From Armigeres subalbatus (Eukaryota > Arthropoda > Insecta > Diptera > Culicidae), in NCBI RefSeq assembly GCF_024139115.2, contig NC_085141.1, positions 400,045,591 through 400,109,590 on the forward strand: a stretch of 64,000 bases of DNA. The letters run 5' to 3'. This document shows, one piece after another, positions 1 through 11,574 of the stretch; positions within the stretch are counted from its first letter, which is position 1, and each line of letters begins with the position of its first letter. A program made the translations under genes and the position numbers. Below the pieces are notes generated by a model. That model saw only the letters and a program-made list of their open reading frames with translations, had not been told where the DNA came from and did not search any database.

Positions 1-241
1 CTGCCTAACAGTTCGTTGTTTGAATTTCACTAATAACGGAGCTATAGCGCTAGTAGCAGTAACTTAGACTAAATGATTGCATATTTTGTTATCACTTAGT
101 ATAAGTATAGAAACTAGCACCGTAACTCCTTTAATAGTGGAATTCGAACATCGACCTGTTAAGGAGAGTTGTAGAAAAACCTTCGCACTAAAAGTCCACC
201 ATACAACACATTTTGAAATTAGGCTGGTGGAATGAGTTATT

Positions 242-1291
242 GACAAACTACTAAATGATCGAACGCAGATTACTAAATGATCGATAACATCCTTGATTTC
301 AGGCATAGGGTAGCGGTCGGAAATGGTCTTTTCGTTCAGTTTCCTGTAATCGATGACCATCCTAAATTTCTTTTCACCAGATGCATCTGCCTTTTTTGGC
401 ACTATCCATACTGGTGATGTCCAAGCTGAGCGAGAAGGTCTAATTATTCCGTCAGCTAAAAGTTTGTTAACCTGCTTCCGAACTTCTTCGGTGTAAGCAG
501 CAGGATACGGATACACCTTTTGGTGAATTGGTACATCATCGGTAGTGTTGATAGAACATTCTACTGTGGTACCGCAAGTAAGTTTTGTATCCGGTTGATG
601 AAAAACTGCTGAATGAGCGCTCAAAACTTTTTGAAGCTTATCTCTTTCGTTAGTTGACAAGTGAGATATTCTGAATAAATTATTGGATGTTGGGTTTGCG
701 GGGTTATATCGTGAAAGTGGGATACTTAAATTTTCAATGCCTTTTTTCAAATGTAAAACATTATTTTCAAGATCTACTATTGCGTTGAGTGCTTGTAAAA
801 TACCTGTTCCAATAATTCCTTTGAAAATGGATGAAACTTGTGAAGCAAAAACTGTGCAGAATGATTGATTTTGGGGTAGAAAATACAATGTCAATGGCTG
901 AAGTTGCATGAAATTTACCACTAGCACTAGAAATTTTATCAGCGTTGAAATCATAGGGTCTGGAACTTTTATACTTGTAAGCTAGTTTTGGTTCAATTAT
1001 ATTTATATTAGCACCTGTATCTATGAGAAATGGAAAATTTCCGATACTGGTTTTCAGATAAATGTACGGAAGAGTTGGAGTTACCAACTCGGCTTCCATT
1101 CTAAAAATTGGTCTGAGAAGAAGTTGAAGGTTGAGGATCTTCTTCTTCTTGATTGATTTGATTTTCCTCAGCCTTCGGCTCATCGTGATGATGAACATCT
1201 GGCTGAGATTGCTCCTCTGGAATTTCGTCTTGATAATAGTAGTTGTCAAAATCTGTGCTGGGGTAGTAGTAATCAGGGTAGTAGAAATCAT
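242..1291 (-). pseudogene. gypsy pol: aspartic protease and truncated reverse transcriptase
   Basis: The protease carries the catalytic DTGA motif at about 1021 to 1010, inside FPFLIDTGANINIIEPK. A frameshift around 840-870 moves the reading into the frame with the second protease block (GIIGTGILQALNAIV). RT starts with the gypsy signature of a priming-strand block (LLADGIIRPSRSAWTSPVW), then FRMVIDYRKLN and YPMPEIKDVIDHL, ending near 250. The catalytic DD box is missing. Beyond 250 the reading no longer resembles RT, and a short direct repeat (actaaatgatcga, about 251-285) marks the break. Confidence 0.75.
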
Positions 1292-2399
1292 ATGGATAAC
1301 TGTATTCCAAAGGATGAGCCATTCGTTTAAAATTTGGTTGTTGATCGTAGGGTGGATGTGGTCTTTTTATTCCCATGGGAGGCCTATTGCCATAATTAAC
1401 ATTCCTAGATCGGATACTAGGATCTACTTCCATGGGTTCCGGTTTGGGAAGAGGTCTGTTAGGTTGCTGGAAGGGATTATTTTGGAATCTTGGTTGTTGG
1501 AGATGCTGAGGTTGGCGGACAAATGGAAAAATTGAGGTTGTTGGAAAAATGGTGGTTGATGGGAAAACGGTCGCATCTGGTGCATTGGATAGAAAGGTTG
1601 TTGGTGTCTAGAAGAAGTTGGATGGGGTGATGGTCTCCTTGGAGGGATTCTTGGTGGTTCGAGTTCTCTAGGTTTTGGAGCTTGAGCATTATGCTCATTT
1701 CTATAAGGAGCAGATCGAGTATCCATATTGAAGTAATCTAAGCAGAATTGATATGCATGATTCAGAGTTGTCGGGTTGAAAGTTTTTATATGGTGGCACA
1801 GAGGTTTTTCTAAACCTCGTATAAAAGAGTCGATTGCTTTTCTCTAAAATAATCGATATGAGAATTTGCATGCAAAAAAAATTTAGGTTCCGTTTGAATC
1901 TGTGCTATTATTGACGACAACAGTTCATTGACGCGAGAATAATAGGTGCCTAAGCTCTCGTTACTCGCTTTTTAATTGAAGTGAGTTCAAAATCCAATGT
2001 TTTCAAATCTCTCTTATCTCTATAATAGAGAAGCAGGGTGTTCTTAATTTGGGTCCAATTATGCATGATGTTGTTTGCATTTAGAATATCGGCAGCTTCT
2101 CCTCTGATTTTCCGTCTTACAGAGCGACCAATTAACTCAATTTGAGCATCTGTAGCTCCATGTGCCCGGTACATATCAATTACCCCTTGAACGTCTGCTA
2201 ACCAATTGATAAGCTCAGTTGGTTTGCCATCGAAAGGTTGAAGATCACGCAAAAAATCGGGCAATCTCCCCAATTCGATAAATTGTTGCATGGTTAGCTG
2301 AATTGGAGCAGCATCTTGCTCTGCTCTCGCACCGTTGTTATCGCCAGCTTGAGCCATGTCAAAAACAAAATATAAACTTTTCACAGATTCCAAGTTCAC
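1101..2399 (-). pseudogene. gypsy gag polyprotein, frameshifted
   Basis: Gag forms the virus-like particle of the element. The N-terminal part (2399 to 1950) begins at an ATG and has a gag-like block containing LPDFLRDLQPFDGKP followed by LINWLADVQGVIDMY. After a frameshift near 1965 the reading continues through YYSRVNELLSSI to a Pro/Gln-rich tail (1726 to 1424) and then a Tyr- and acid-rich C-terminus (1433 to 1101). I see no CCHC zinc knuckle, as in some insect gypsy-type gags. A second methionine (MAQAGDN, about 2357) is an alternative start. The family assignment rests on the RT and protease that follow. Confidence 0.65.
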
Positions 2400-2990
2400 T
2401 CACTAATCTTATTTAACACTTTCCCTACTAAACACTAATCTTTAATGTGGCTAAACACTTATATCAAAGTTGCAAAGAATCAAACACTTATTCAAAACTT
2501 TTTGGGTCACGGTTTGGGTCTAATTATATGTTCACTTACTCCTTGGATCACTAGTTAAAATATAAACGAAAGAATTACTTACATAGAGGACCTGGTCCTG
2601 TGTTTGGCCAACATTAGGGTCGTTGGTCTTGATGATGGCTGTCCTTCCTCAGTCGGGGGATCTGCAGGCAGGCACTTTTGGATTGTTCCGTTTTGCTCCT
2701 TCGCTACTCTGGTCCAGCCGTGCCGATCGGGTTTTCCTTTTGGAGTTTGTCCACAGTGTCCTGCAGGTCGCTTTGTGATATGTGCCTGGCTCTTTGAACC
2801 AGGGAAACCGGTACTGGAATCCACTAAGATTTTTGCACTTATCACTTTATACTATTCCCGAATAGGAGGATCTCGCCGGAGCCTCCAGTTAAGTTTATAC
2901 GAACGGATTTCTCTAAAAAGGTTACTTCATCATTCGCGAGTCTAAATCGAACTGATTGCTTTATTCAATATTGAAACTTATTACACCTCA
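2400..2990 (-). promoter_or_regulatory. Probable gypsy leader/5' LTR region
   Basis: This stretch lies directly upstream of gag on the minus strand, where a leader, primer-binding site and LTR are expected. A minus-strand polyadenylation signal AATAAA lies at 2965-2960. I could not identify a tRNA primer-binding site or paired TG...CA ends. Only the context supports an LTR. Confidence 0.35.
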
Positions 2991-3180
2991 AATGCTTACA
3001 CTTGCACTTTCCGTCGTCATCGTCGTCGCACGCCGAAACTGCCAGGTTGCTCGATGTTACCATCCGTTCTGATGCCGTCGTCAGCATTCTGTAATGCCCT
3101 CGTTCTGGCGGCCCGTCGCCAACTCGTTGCGATGAGGTCGTCAGCTTTTTCTACCACCGCTGGGGTAGCTTCGTTGCTAA

Positions 3181-5289
3181 CTCGCGCAGTATCTCGAGGC
3201 AGCGTTGCCGGAAGAGGGTGAGCTCGATGGGGCCCCTCTTGAGGACTGCTGGAATACAGTCAAAGCAGCCATTAACGACGCAGCGGAGAACAACGTCGGG
3301 TATATGGGTCGAAGTCGACGGAACGATTGGTTCGACGAAGAGTGCAGACAGATTCTGGAGGAGAAGGACGCAGCGCGGGCGGTCGCGCTGCAGCAAGGTA
3401 CCCGGCAGAACGTGGAACGTTATAGACGGAAGCGGAGACAGCAGACCCGCCTTTTTCAGGAGAAGAAACGCCGCCTGGAAGAAGCGGAGTGCGAGGAGAT
3501 GGAACAGCTGTGCCGTTCTCAAGATACACGCAAGTTCTATCAGAAGCTCAACGCATCCCGCAAAGGCTTCGTGCCGCGAGCCGAAATGTGCCGGGATAAG
3601 GATGGGAGCATCTTGACGGCCGAACGTGTGGTGATCGAAAGGTGGAAGCAGCACTACGAGGAACATCTGAATGGCGCTGAGAGTATAGGCAATGAAAGTC
3701 AAGGCAGCGGAGGAGATGACTACGTCAGTTCAGCGGACGATGGAAGCCAACCAGCCCCCACCTTGAGGGAAGTTAAGGATGCCATTCAACAGCTTAAGAC
3801 CAATAAAGCAGCTGGTAAGGATGGTATCGGAGCTGAGCTCATCAAGATGGGCCCGGAAAAGCTGGCCACTTGCCTGCACAAACTGATAGTCAGAATCTGG
3901 GAAAACGAACAGCTACCGGAGGAGTGGAAGGAAGGGGTTATATGCCCCATCTACAAGAAAGGCGACAAACTGGAGTGTGAGAACTTTCGAGCGATCACCA
4001 TCCTTAATGCCGCCTACAAAGTGATATCCCAGATCATCTTCCGTCGTCTGTCACCATTAGTGAACGAGTTCGTGGGAAGTTATCAAGCCGGCTTCGTTGA
4101 CGGCCGCTCGACAACGGACCAGATCTTTACTGTACGGCAAATCCTTCAAAAATGCCGTGAATACCAGGTCCCAACGCACCATCTGTTCGTTGATTTCAAG
4201 GCGGCATACGACAGTATAGACCGCGTAGAGCTATGGAAAATTATGGACGAGAACAGAGAAAGCTTACCAGACTGATCAAAGCAACGGTGGATGGTGTGCA
4301 AAACTGTGTGAAGATCTCGGGCGAACACTCCAGCTCGTTCGAATCGCGCCGGGGACTAAGACAAGGTGATGGACTTTCGTGCCTGTTGTTCAACATTGCG
4401 CTAGAAGGTGTCATGCGGAGAGCCGGGTGTAACAGCCGGGGTACGATTTCCAACAGATCCTGTCAATTTATTTGCTTCGCGGATGACATGGACATTGTCG
4501 GCCGAACATTTGCAAAGGTGGCAGAACTGTACACCCGCCTGAAACGTGAAGCAACAAAAGTTGGACTGGTGGTGAATGCATCAAAGACAAAGTACATGCT
4601 TGTGGGCGGAACTGAGCGCGACAGGGTCCGCCTGGGAAGCAGTGTTACGATAGACGGGGATACCTTCGAGGTGGTCGAGGAATTCGTCTACCTCGGATCC
4701 TTGCTAACGGCTGACAACAACGTTAGTCGTGAAATACGAAGGCGCATCATCTGTGGAAGTCGGGCCTACTACGGGCTCCAGAAGAAACTGCGGTCGAAAA
4801 AGATTCGCCACCGCACCAAATGTGTCATGTACAAGACGCTAATAAGACCGGTAGTCCTCTACGGACATGAAACATGGACAATGCTCGAGGAGGACTTGCA
4901 AGCACTCGGAGTATTCGAGAGACGGGTGCTTAGGACCATCTTTGGCGGTGTACAAGAAGACGGTGTGTGGCGGCGAAGAATGAACCATGAGCTCGCCCAG
5001 CTCTACGGCGAACCCAGTATCCAGAAGGTAGCTAAAGCCGGAAGGGTACGATGGGCAGGGCATGTTGCAAGAATGCCGGACAGCAACCCTGCAAAGATGG
5101 TGTTCGCTTCCGATCCGGCAGGTACGAGACGACGTGGAGCGCAGCGAGCGAGATGGGCAGACCAGGTGCAGAACGACTTGGCGAGCGTGGGGCGTATTCG
5201 AGGATGGAGAGATGCGGCCTCGAACCGTGTATTGTGGCGTCAAATTTTTGATTCAGTGTTATCTGTATAGATGTAGACTAAATAAATGA
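3181..5289 (+). pseudogene. RTE-type LINE reverse transcriptase, 5' truncated, one frameshift
   Basis: This is the RT half of a non-LTR retrotransposon of the RTE type that is abundant in mosquitoes. The endonuclease is missing; the reading begins near LAQYLEAALPEE. Key blocks are KAAGKDGIGAELIK, the EEWKEGVICPIYKKGD block, GSYQAGFVDGRSTTDQIF, VDFKAAYDSIDR (first catalytic Asp), GLRQGDGLSCLLFN, and ICFADDMDIV (catalytic FADD). The C-terminal domain has YGHETWTML and RWAGHVARM. A small deletion near 4250 breaks the frame between the first Asp block and KLTRLIKATVDG. The 3' end is TAG followed by short AAATAAATGAAAAT repeats rather than a long poly(A), as in RTE elements. Otherwise the copy is well preserved, hence fairly young. 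Confidence 0.85.
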
Positions 5290-5312
5290 AAATGAATCCG
5301 CTGGATTGACCT

Positions 5313-6460
5313 TTGACGGCACCCACCGCCATTCATTTCTCCTACCCTGAAGGAAACGAACTGACGGTAATTCCTAGGGTCGAATTTGTTCCAGGCCATT
5401 ATTGTTCTAGAATCTGTTCAATACACCATCCTGACAACGGTAACATTGAGCTCTGCTTTGACAAACTTCGACCATCGTACACCGAGGACACAACCTTGCA
5501 GCTCTAATCTAGGAATTGACCAGGGCTTCAGTGGAGCGATTCGATTTGGCGGCGATCAGACAACACTGTGTTCTTCATCTATCGCAGATAAATCGCACAC
5601 GAATACGCTACCTCGCTTGCGTCGACGAAAATATGGAGCTCTGCATCATAATAGGTCTTCTGATCGGCATTGTGAAAATAACACCGCGGGATTCGTATCT
5701 CTGCGATATAATCAATCATTTGTACCTATCTGTGCCACTTAGCGTAGATATTCTCGTTGACTTGTTTATCCCACGCAGTTCCCGCTCGCCACAAGTCCTG
5801 GATCAATACTTTGCCGTGGATGATGAATGGTGACATCAAACCTAATGGGTCAAACTCAAACAACGTCATCACACACCGCAGAACCTGTCGCTTCGTCGGT
5901 CTAAAGGCTGATTGCATCAGCGATTGGACTTCCCCACTCATCTGAGTAGAGAAGCTCAGCTCGTCTTTCTACGGGCTCCACAGCATTCCGAGGACTCTTT
6001 CGGTCTTCACATCGTCGATCAAATTGATCTTTTGTCCGATTCAGTCTGTACTTCACCAAGAATTTCTAGAACCGCGCTACTGTACGACCGCCAATTGTGC
6101 AACTTATAGCCGCTGTTGCCGTGTACGAATCGTACTTCGCGGGCCACCTTTGCTACCTCCTCCCATGATGAAAAACTAGCCAAGTAATCGTCGACGTAGT
6201 GGTCGTCACTAATCGCTTTCGTCGCTTTCGGTTAAATCTCACTGTGTAGCTCCGCATTTCTGTTTGTAACAAACTGCGCCGATGATTGCGAACAGGTTTT
6301 TTCGAATTTGGCGTCGTCCATCACGTAGACCATTGGTTTCCCTGTCGTCTTGGCACGCCATAGGAAACGCTGAGAGTTCCTTTTTTCGGATCGGATTCGT
6401 ATTTGATGGAACACAGAGACTGCCTTGCTGCTGCTGTGTTGGACGTACCAGTTCATGGTT
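5313..6460 (-). pseudogene. BEL/Pao reverse transcriptase and RNase-H-like region
   Basis: Minus-strand translation gives FHQIRIRSEKRNSQRFLWR followed by YVMDDAKFEKTCSQSSAQFV, the Pao-type RT palm block. The catalytic YVDDYL lies at 6198-6181 after a frame change. Next comes the Pao linker with the LRCVMTLFEFDPLGLMSPF block and IHGKVLIQDLWRAGTAWD at about 5890-5760. Near 5510 the reading IPRLELQGCVLGVRWS is followed by a stop and then TDSRTIMAWNKFDPRNYR, matching the RNase-H-like region after Pao RT. These order-specific motifs make the family call firm. The copy is dead, with several frame changes and stops. Confidence 0.8.
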
Positions 6461-6549
6461 AGGAATCACTTGATTACATTGAGCACTTTCCGACTGACGA
6501 GAAGTCTGAGACAATTCAACCGCACGCGAGGGATGGGTTCTCGGTTCTA

Positions 6550-6770
6550 TCACAAACGCCCGAATGACACTCGCCCGAATTCCATTCGCCCGAATGACAA
6601 ATGCCCGAATTCCATTCGCCCGAATAGACCAAACGCCCGAAAAGACCAAACGCCCGAAAAGACCATTCGCCCGAAAAGACCATTCGCCCGAATAGACTAT
6701 ATGCCCGAATAGCCCGAATAGATTGCCCGAATAGACTATATGCCCGAATAAACTCTTCACATTACTTTTT
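6550..6770 (+). repeat. Left terminal minisatellite of foldback-like element 1
   Basis: About fifteen imperfect units with the core CGCCCGAA followed by variable linkers (TGACACT, TTCCATT, AAGACCAAA, TAGACTATA). Unit length varies between about 11 and 18 bp. The outer units match the outer units of the right arm in reverse complement. Confidence 0.85.
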
Positions 6771-8154
6771 TTCATTCCTTTATTTATTTAGCAGGCACTC
6801 TGTGTTCGACGACCGCTACTGTGCCGAGATCTACTGTGGTATTATCGTCTCTTAGAATCCACACAGAATCTATTTTTAGATTACCTTTTGTCCATATCAT
6901 CGTCCGTTCGTTCATTCATATCGTGAGTCCATGTAGATGCTTTGTTCCGTTTGCCATGTATCGAGTCCGTTGGAGGTATGCCTCCGAAAAAAGGGTCAGT
7001 TTGTCAGTCGCCTTCAGGTAGCTGTATTGGTCAGACGCGTTCCCCCATTACGCCGTACTACTGCTGCACTTCTGGCGATTGACGAGAGCAAATAGGAATT
7101 CACCCTTCTTTTCTTCATACATTGTTCTTTCTAAATATATTGAAGACATGATTTCTTCCCTAAGTATTAAGGTTCAAGCAAAATTCGTTTTAAAGATAAC
7201 CAAAAACGACAGGTACTATATGACCACATTGGACGCAGAACCTTTCTTGCGATCGACTATCCATATGTTCTTCAACACATCATTCACAAGCCAGCACAAG
7301 CTGTTGTAAGCACAAGCCAAGATTTGTATAATTGACGGAACATTCTCAACTGCTCCACAACAATTTGCTAAAGTATTCACAATTCACGGAACTGTAGGCG
7401 AAGGTCAGCACCGTCGATTCTTTCCCTTGGCATTAATGCTAAAACACGGAAACGTATGATACAGCCTTTTGTTCATTGATGGAACGCAATTTATCAGTAT
7501 ACGTTAGATCCAGAGTATACAATACACTATTGGGTGTTAAGATGGCTGAGTTTAATGCTGAGGAACGTGTCTTCCCAAATTCAAGTTTTAAGGATGTTTC
7601 TTTCTCCTCAACCAATGTTTTGTTTTTAGAAAACATCAGCGATTGGGATTACAATCGGCATACGGGAAGAATTACAGACTTTAACTTGCCTATACAAAGT
7701 TCGTTACCTTTGCACTTTTTTCATGTTAAGATTATGCCTAACGTACTTATACCTAACGTAGCGGACTTATGCGAATTGTCGCAAATCAACGCACAAAAAG
7801 ATCACTAGAGACCCACTTTTCTCCCCTTTACTATGATCGGTCTATGAAAAAACCCTAAACAGTATTCCTCGAATTTCCAATAACATTTTAGGGTGGCACA
7901 ATAAGTGGAATACGCTTTTGAAACGAGGAAGTCCTTCGTTTTATAGCGTTCCAAAACAGTTCCAACTAGAAGAAAGAAATGCGACCACTGATACCCTACG
8001 ACCATTGCAGGCTAAGAAGACATATAGAATGAAAATAGCAAAAAGAATGAAAAACTAGACAAACGTTCATATATTCCAGGTGATTGGCATATTTTTTCTT
8101 TTAATATGATTAGGAAAAATAACATGTTGTTATAGAATCTGGAAGTATACATAA

Positions 8155-8360
8155 ATATATGACCTATTCGGGCGAATGGTCCATTCGGGCGAGTGGTCCA
8201 TTCGGGCGAGTGGTCTATTCGGGCGAGTGGTCCATTCGGGCGAATGGTCTTTTCGGGCGTTTGGTCTTTTCGGGCGAATGGAATTCGGGCGAATGTTACA
8301 TTCGGGCGTTTGTCATTCGGGCGAATGGAATTCGGGCGAGTGTCATTCGGGCGTTTGTGA
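8155..8360 (-). repeat. Right terminal minisatellite of foldback-like element 1
   Basis: The inverted partner of the array at 6550-6770. Units read TTCGGGCGAATGGTCCA on the plus strand, about 16-17 bp each. Unit order near the outer end is conserved with the left arm, while inner units differ, as expected if the inner array changes by slippage or conversion. Confidence 0.85.
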
Positions 8361-8429
8361 TAGAATCGGGTTCTCGGCTGCAAACTGGTTGAATTTAGTT
8401 CGCGTTCAAAGTTGTACGAACTGTCGTTA

Positions 8430-9520
8430 GCTGAGGGCTCGAATGTATCTCGCAGGTGCTCTCGAAATATATTGGAGGAATATATGTTTCTTCTGGGTGC
8501 GCGTAATTTCGCAGTTGGAATTTTGATCGTGGGATAATCGTGGGAGTATGGGAATGTTTGGTTGACTTACCGAGAAGGAGCCCGTTTGGCTCACCGAAAC
8601 CTTGAGCGGCCAGATATCATCCGGCTGGAAGACTCCTCCAACTGCTCCGGCTTCGACCGGAAGCATCGGCAATGTCCGATTCGTTTTCGTAATAGCTCCG
8701 GTTGGACGCCGCATGTAACATGTTTCCTTTCAGCCTCCGGTTTTGGTTGAGCTTGTACTGCTCGTTGACTTGGCCCAATAGATTGCTTGCTGGTCTGCAG
8801 GTTTTCGAACAGCTTCCGACACATTTTCAGTTGGGCATGGAGATCGGTGAGTGGTTCAGGCGTTGGATTGGCGCGCTGCTCGCACTGCTCAATACTTTTC
8901 TTGAGCTCCTTCATTGTCATTTGAGAGTCTTTCTTCGCTTCAGCGCTTCCACGGTACTCGGTTCGAGCACCGAAAGAGGAATCGAAACCATAATCGGTGC
9001 AGATGTCCTCGGCGTATCAACTGGTGGCATCGAACGACGGGAAGCCTGCACTAGAGGAGCACCAAGAGGAGATGACAATGTAAGCCGCTTATTAGAAGAC
9101 GGTGGAGTTGAAGTATCGACCACCAATAGTATGATTCTGGTCCGCATCGGCTTCTTCGAGCACTTTGTCGATAAGCTTCTGCTGCTCATCTGAATGACGG
9201 CGCTGCAGCTCTTTCTCCATACGGGTGCGCTCGAGTTGTTGTTGCTCTTGCTCTACCATCTGACTCAAGCAGACGGAAAACGCCGACTGGAGGCGCTATG
9301 TACGGTGATAGCATCGTTGTGTTGTCTGCCGGTACAGTGTCCGCATATCCAAGAACGATTTGTGATATTTTCATCCACTCCAGTGCAAGTGTAATGTTTC
9401 CTCTTGTCGCTGTGATCGTACTGGACCATGTTCTCCACTTCGTCCTGTCGTTGGCAGGCGACGCAGCTTGATTCCGTCTGCCCTACTGTTGGGTGATTGT
9501 GCTTTCGTCCTTCCATGGCA
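8430..9520 (-). pseudogene. BEL/Pao gag with degenerate PHD-like zinc finger
   Basis: The reading starts with MEGRKHNHPTVGQTE and a PHD-like finger: CVACQRQDEVENMVQ, then KHYTCTGV, then RSWICGHC. PHD-like fingers at the gag N-terminus are, as I recall, typical of mosquito BEL elements. Two expected ligands look lost (YDHS where a C-x2-C pair would stand). Downstream on the minus strand are a glutamine/glutamate-rich helical stretch, a Ser/Thr-rich stretch (9189 to 8917) and a helical block beginning MTMKELKKSIEQCEQ (8920 onwards), in different frames. The product would be the particle protein. Confidence 0.55.
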
Positions 9521-9969
9521 GCGAATTTTGAAGGTTTGTCAAGGGGAGGGGTGTAAGGTAAAGACGTTCCGTTTTTACAGCGAACTGTTAGTATGCTTCT
9601 ACTGTAATTATAAATTTTGGTAAGTACATATGCATAAAGTTTAGAATTCAATTACAATGACATACAATTCGGTGGACCTTAGCTCGCTCACCCCACTGTT
9701 CTATTTAACTGTCGACAATAACGGCACCTAGGTTTAATTATTTAATTATCAATCGTATTTATTTATATTGTACTATTTTCTTACTTTCATTTCAGGTTGC
9801 GGACGGGTTGGAACATCACTCTAGAAATCTTTACAACGGACTACTTCCCTAGGAAACTTTTTTGGATTAACTCGGGTGTCTTGGATTAACTCTAACTTGG
9901 AAACTCTAACATTAACTAACCTCTTTTTACCGCGTTGGTTTATGTGCGATAGCTAGAGTTCTAGCTCAT

Positions 9970-10262
9970 CTTCTTCTTCTTATTGGCATTACATCCCCAC
10001 ACTGGGACAGAGCCGCCTCGCAGCTTAGTGTTCATTAAGCATTACCACAGTTATTAACTGCGAGGTTTCTAAGCCGGGTTACCATTTTTGCATTCGTATA
10101 TCATGAGGCTAACACGATGATACTTTTATGCCCAGGGAAGTCGAGACAATTTCCAATCCGAAAATTGCCTAGACCGGAACCGGGAATCGAACCCAGCCAC
10201 CCTCAGCATGGTCTTGCTTTGTAGCCGCGCGTCTTACCACACGGTTAAGGAGGGCCCCTCCT
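9970..10262 (-). mobile_element. Feilai-type tRNA-related SINE, full length
   Basis: On the minus strand the element starts GGGCCCTCCTTAACCGTG and has a Pol III A box (GTGGTAAGACGC) and B box (GGTTCGATTCC). A tRNA-unrelated body follows, and the 3' end is AAG/GAA triplets. The direct repeat GTTCTAGCTCAT flanks it (9958-9969 and 10273-10284), with a partial second copy (GTTCTAGCAT) on the right. Feilai SINEs of Aedes have tRNA-related heads and 3' triplet repeats. Confidence 0.85.
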
Positions 10263-10284
10263 GTTCTAGCATGTTCTAGCTCAT

Positions 10285-11574
10285 GGTTTTTTTTCGAATT
10301 CTTCAAAGTTTTTAGTGTAACTTATTATCAGTTTAAGCACCTTTGAATTTAGAACACTTTCTTAACACTAAGTATTATTATTTTTCCCCTTTGTAATCCA
10401 GACCATACCCATCTCAGTTTCCTGGCTTCGAGCAAAACAATTAAAAAGCTTTTATTGATGGCCTTTGATCCCATTTAGTCACAATTTTTTTCTTAGCTAG
10501 GTATCCGCAAAAAAAATGCACAGTCCAAGGAGAGCAAACATCCCATGATTATCCCTTTTAACACCGGGAAGCCCGACGAAGCAACTTTGACCATTTGATA
10601 TATCTTCCCACCTGTTCCATATCTAGCTGAACCACCAAACAAGTAAAACCGAAGGAAAATGAGACCGGACACCTAAGGATAATTGCTGCTGGAAGCCCGT
10701 CGGCTCAAGCTGGCGCAAAACATCGCAAAACCATGGCAACAACGTGTGAAAATTATCCGCTGTCACACCTCAGCAAGAGAACTTTTTCCCTTCATCCGAA
10801 CAGCGTGGACGATTTTCACTCCACTCGGGGGATGAGGAAAATGGGATGCGGCGCTTCAGGTTGGTACTTTATGGGTCACTCCTAAATGAGCAGAGATTTG
10901 TCTTCCTCTTGTCATCGTTCATTTCTTGGATGTCGTTGCGTCAACTCTGTCACTTTGGTCACTTTGCAATGTAGAGCATGGCATAAAAAAGCCTTCGGTT
11001 GTTTCAGGTTGATGGTCGAAAAAAAACTCTCTAAATCACAGCAGGGCATGGTCTTACTATCTGGTAAAAAAAAAACCGAGTACAAAAAGGGTTGAATTAA
11101 ATTGTATACATTTCATCCCCATCAGCGAAATTACCAACATAAATTAATTACGCTTGTCCCGTTCCCACCACAGTGCAGTGGTCCGGCCCGATGTCGTGTA
11201 TGAAAGAATGACTCATTTTTTGCTCAGAATATGTAGCTCTCGAATGGCACCCCGAGCACATGCGGAGGTGGACTGTCTAATATAATTGATCGCGCATGAA
11301 AAGGATTGTAATTGTGATGATCATAAATCACAAGATGGATGCTGCGAGTTTTATTGGACATTTTTGCAGACATCATTTTGGGCATTAGATTTGGTTTGGG
11401 ATGTTAAAATCGACGAAACTTTGCAGTTTTATAGTTTCTATCGCTATGATTAACGCTTTACACATATTATATAACTAATTGAAGTTTTACAGAATTTCGT
11501 TATGCTAAGCTTACAAAAAATGTACGGAAGGGACGATTTCGTGTTTCAGACTTAACTTAAAATTAATTTATTTT
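10285..11574. other. No gene recognised
   Basis: AT-rich DNA with homopolymer runs. The stretch 10560-10870 is less AT-rich and has no recognisable repeat. The few short open frames here have no signal I recognise. Confidence 0.4.

Larger units (their letters stand above)
64..2990 (-). mobile_element. Decayed Ty3/gypsy LTR retrotransposon, 5' part only
   Basis: Reading the minus strand from about 2400 downwards, the order is gag, aspartic protease, then the start of reverse transcriptase, which is the Ty3/gypsy order. The copy stops inside RT near position 240, so RNase H, integrase and the 3' LTR are absent. Frame changes separate the parts, so it is not functional. The 2400-2990 stretch should hold the leader and 5' LTR. 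Exact LTR ends were not resolved. Confidence 0.8.
6544..8367. mobile_element. Foldback-like DNA transposon 1 (tandem-repeat TIRs, 9-bp TSD)
   Basis: The ends are inverted: the left begins GTTCTATCACAAACGCCCGA and the right, reverse-complemented, begins GATTCTATCACAAACGCC. Both arms then consist of short tandem units around CGCCCGAATGGACCATT. A perfect 9-bp direct repeat GGGTTCTCG flanks the element (6535-6543 and 8368-8376). TIRs built of tandem subrepeats plus a 9-bp TSD match Drosophila Foldback and the Phantom/Mutator-like group (family knowledge). The interior (6775-8155) shows no transposase, so this is a non-autonomous copy. It interrupts the BEL/Pao remnant. Confidence 0.8.
5313..9640 (-). 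mobile_element. BEL/Pao LTR retrotransposon, internally deleted and interrupted
   Basis: Minus-strand parts in order are gag with a PHD-like finger (about 9520 to 8430), then reverse transcriptase and an RNase-H-like region (about 6530 to 5313). Protease and the start of RT are missing, so a deletion fused gag to mid-RT before or with the insertion of the foldback-like element at 6544-8367. No integrase is present. Stops and frameshifts throughout. LTRs were not identified. Confidence 0.75.

Noticed and set aside
3151..3702. 183-residue minus-strand open frame
   Set aside because: Shadow of the RTE reverse transcriptase on the opposite strand.
8159..8430. Overlapping open frames encoding SGEWSIRA-type repeats
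   Set aside because: Products of the terminal minisatellite of foldback-like element 1, open in several frames.
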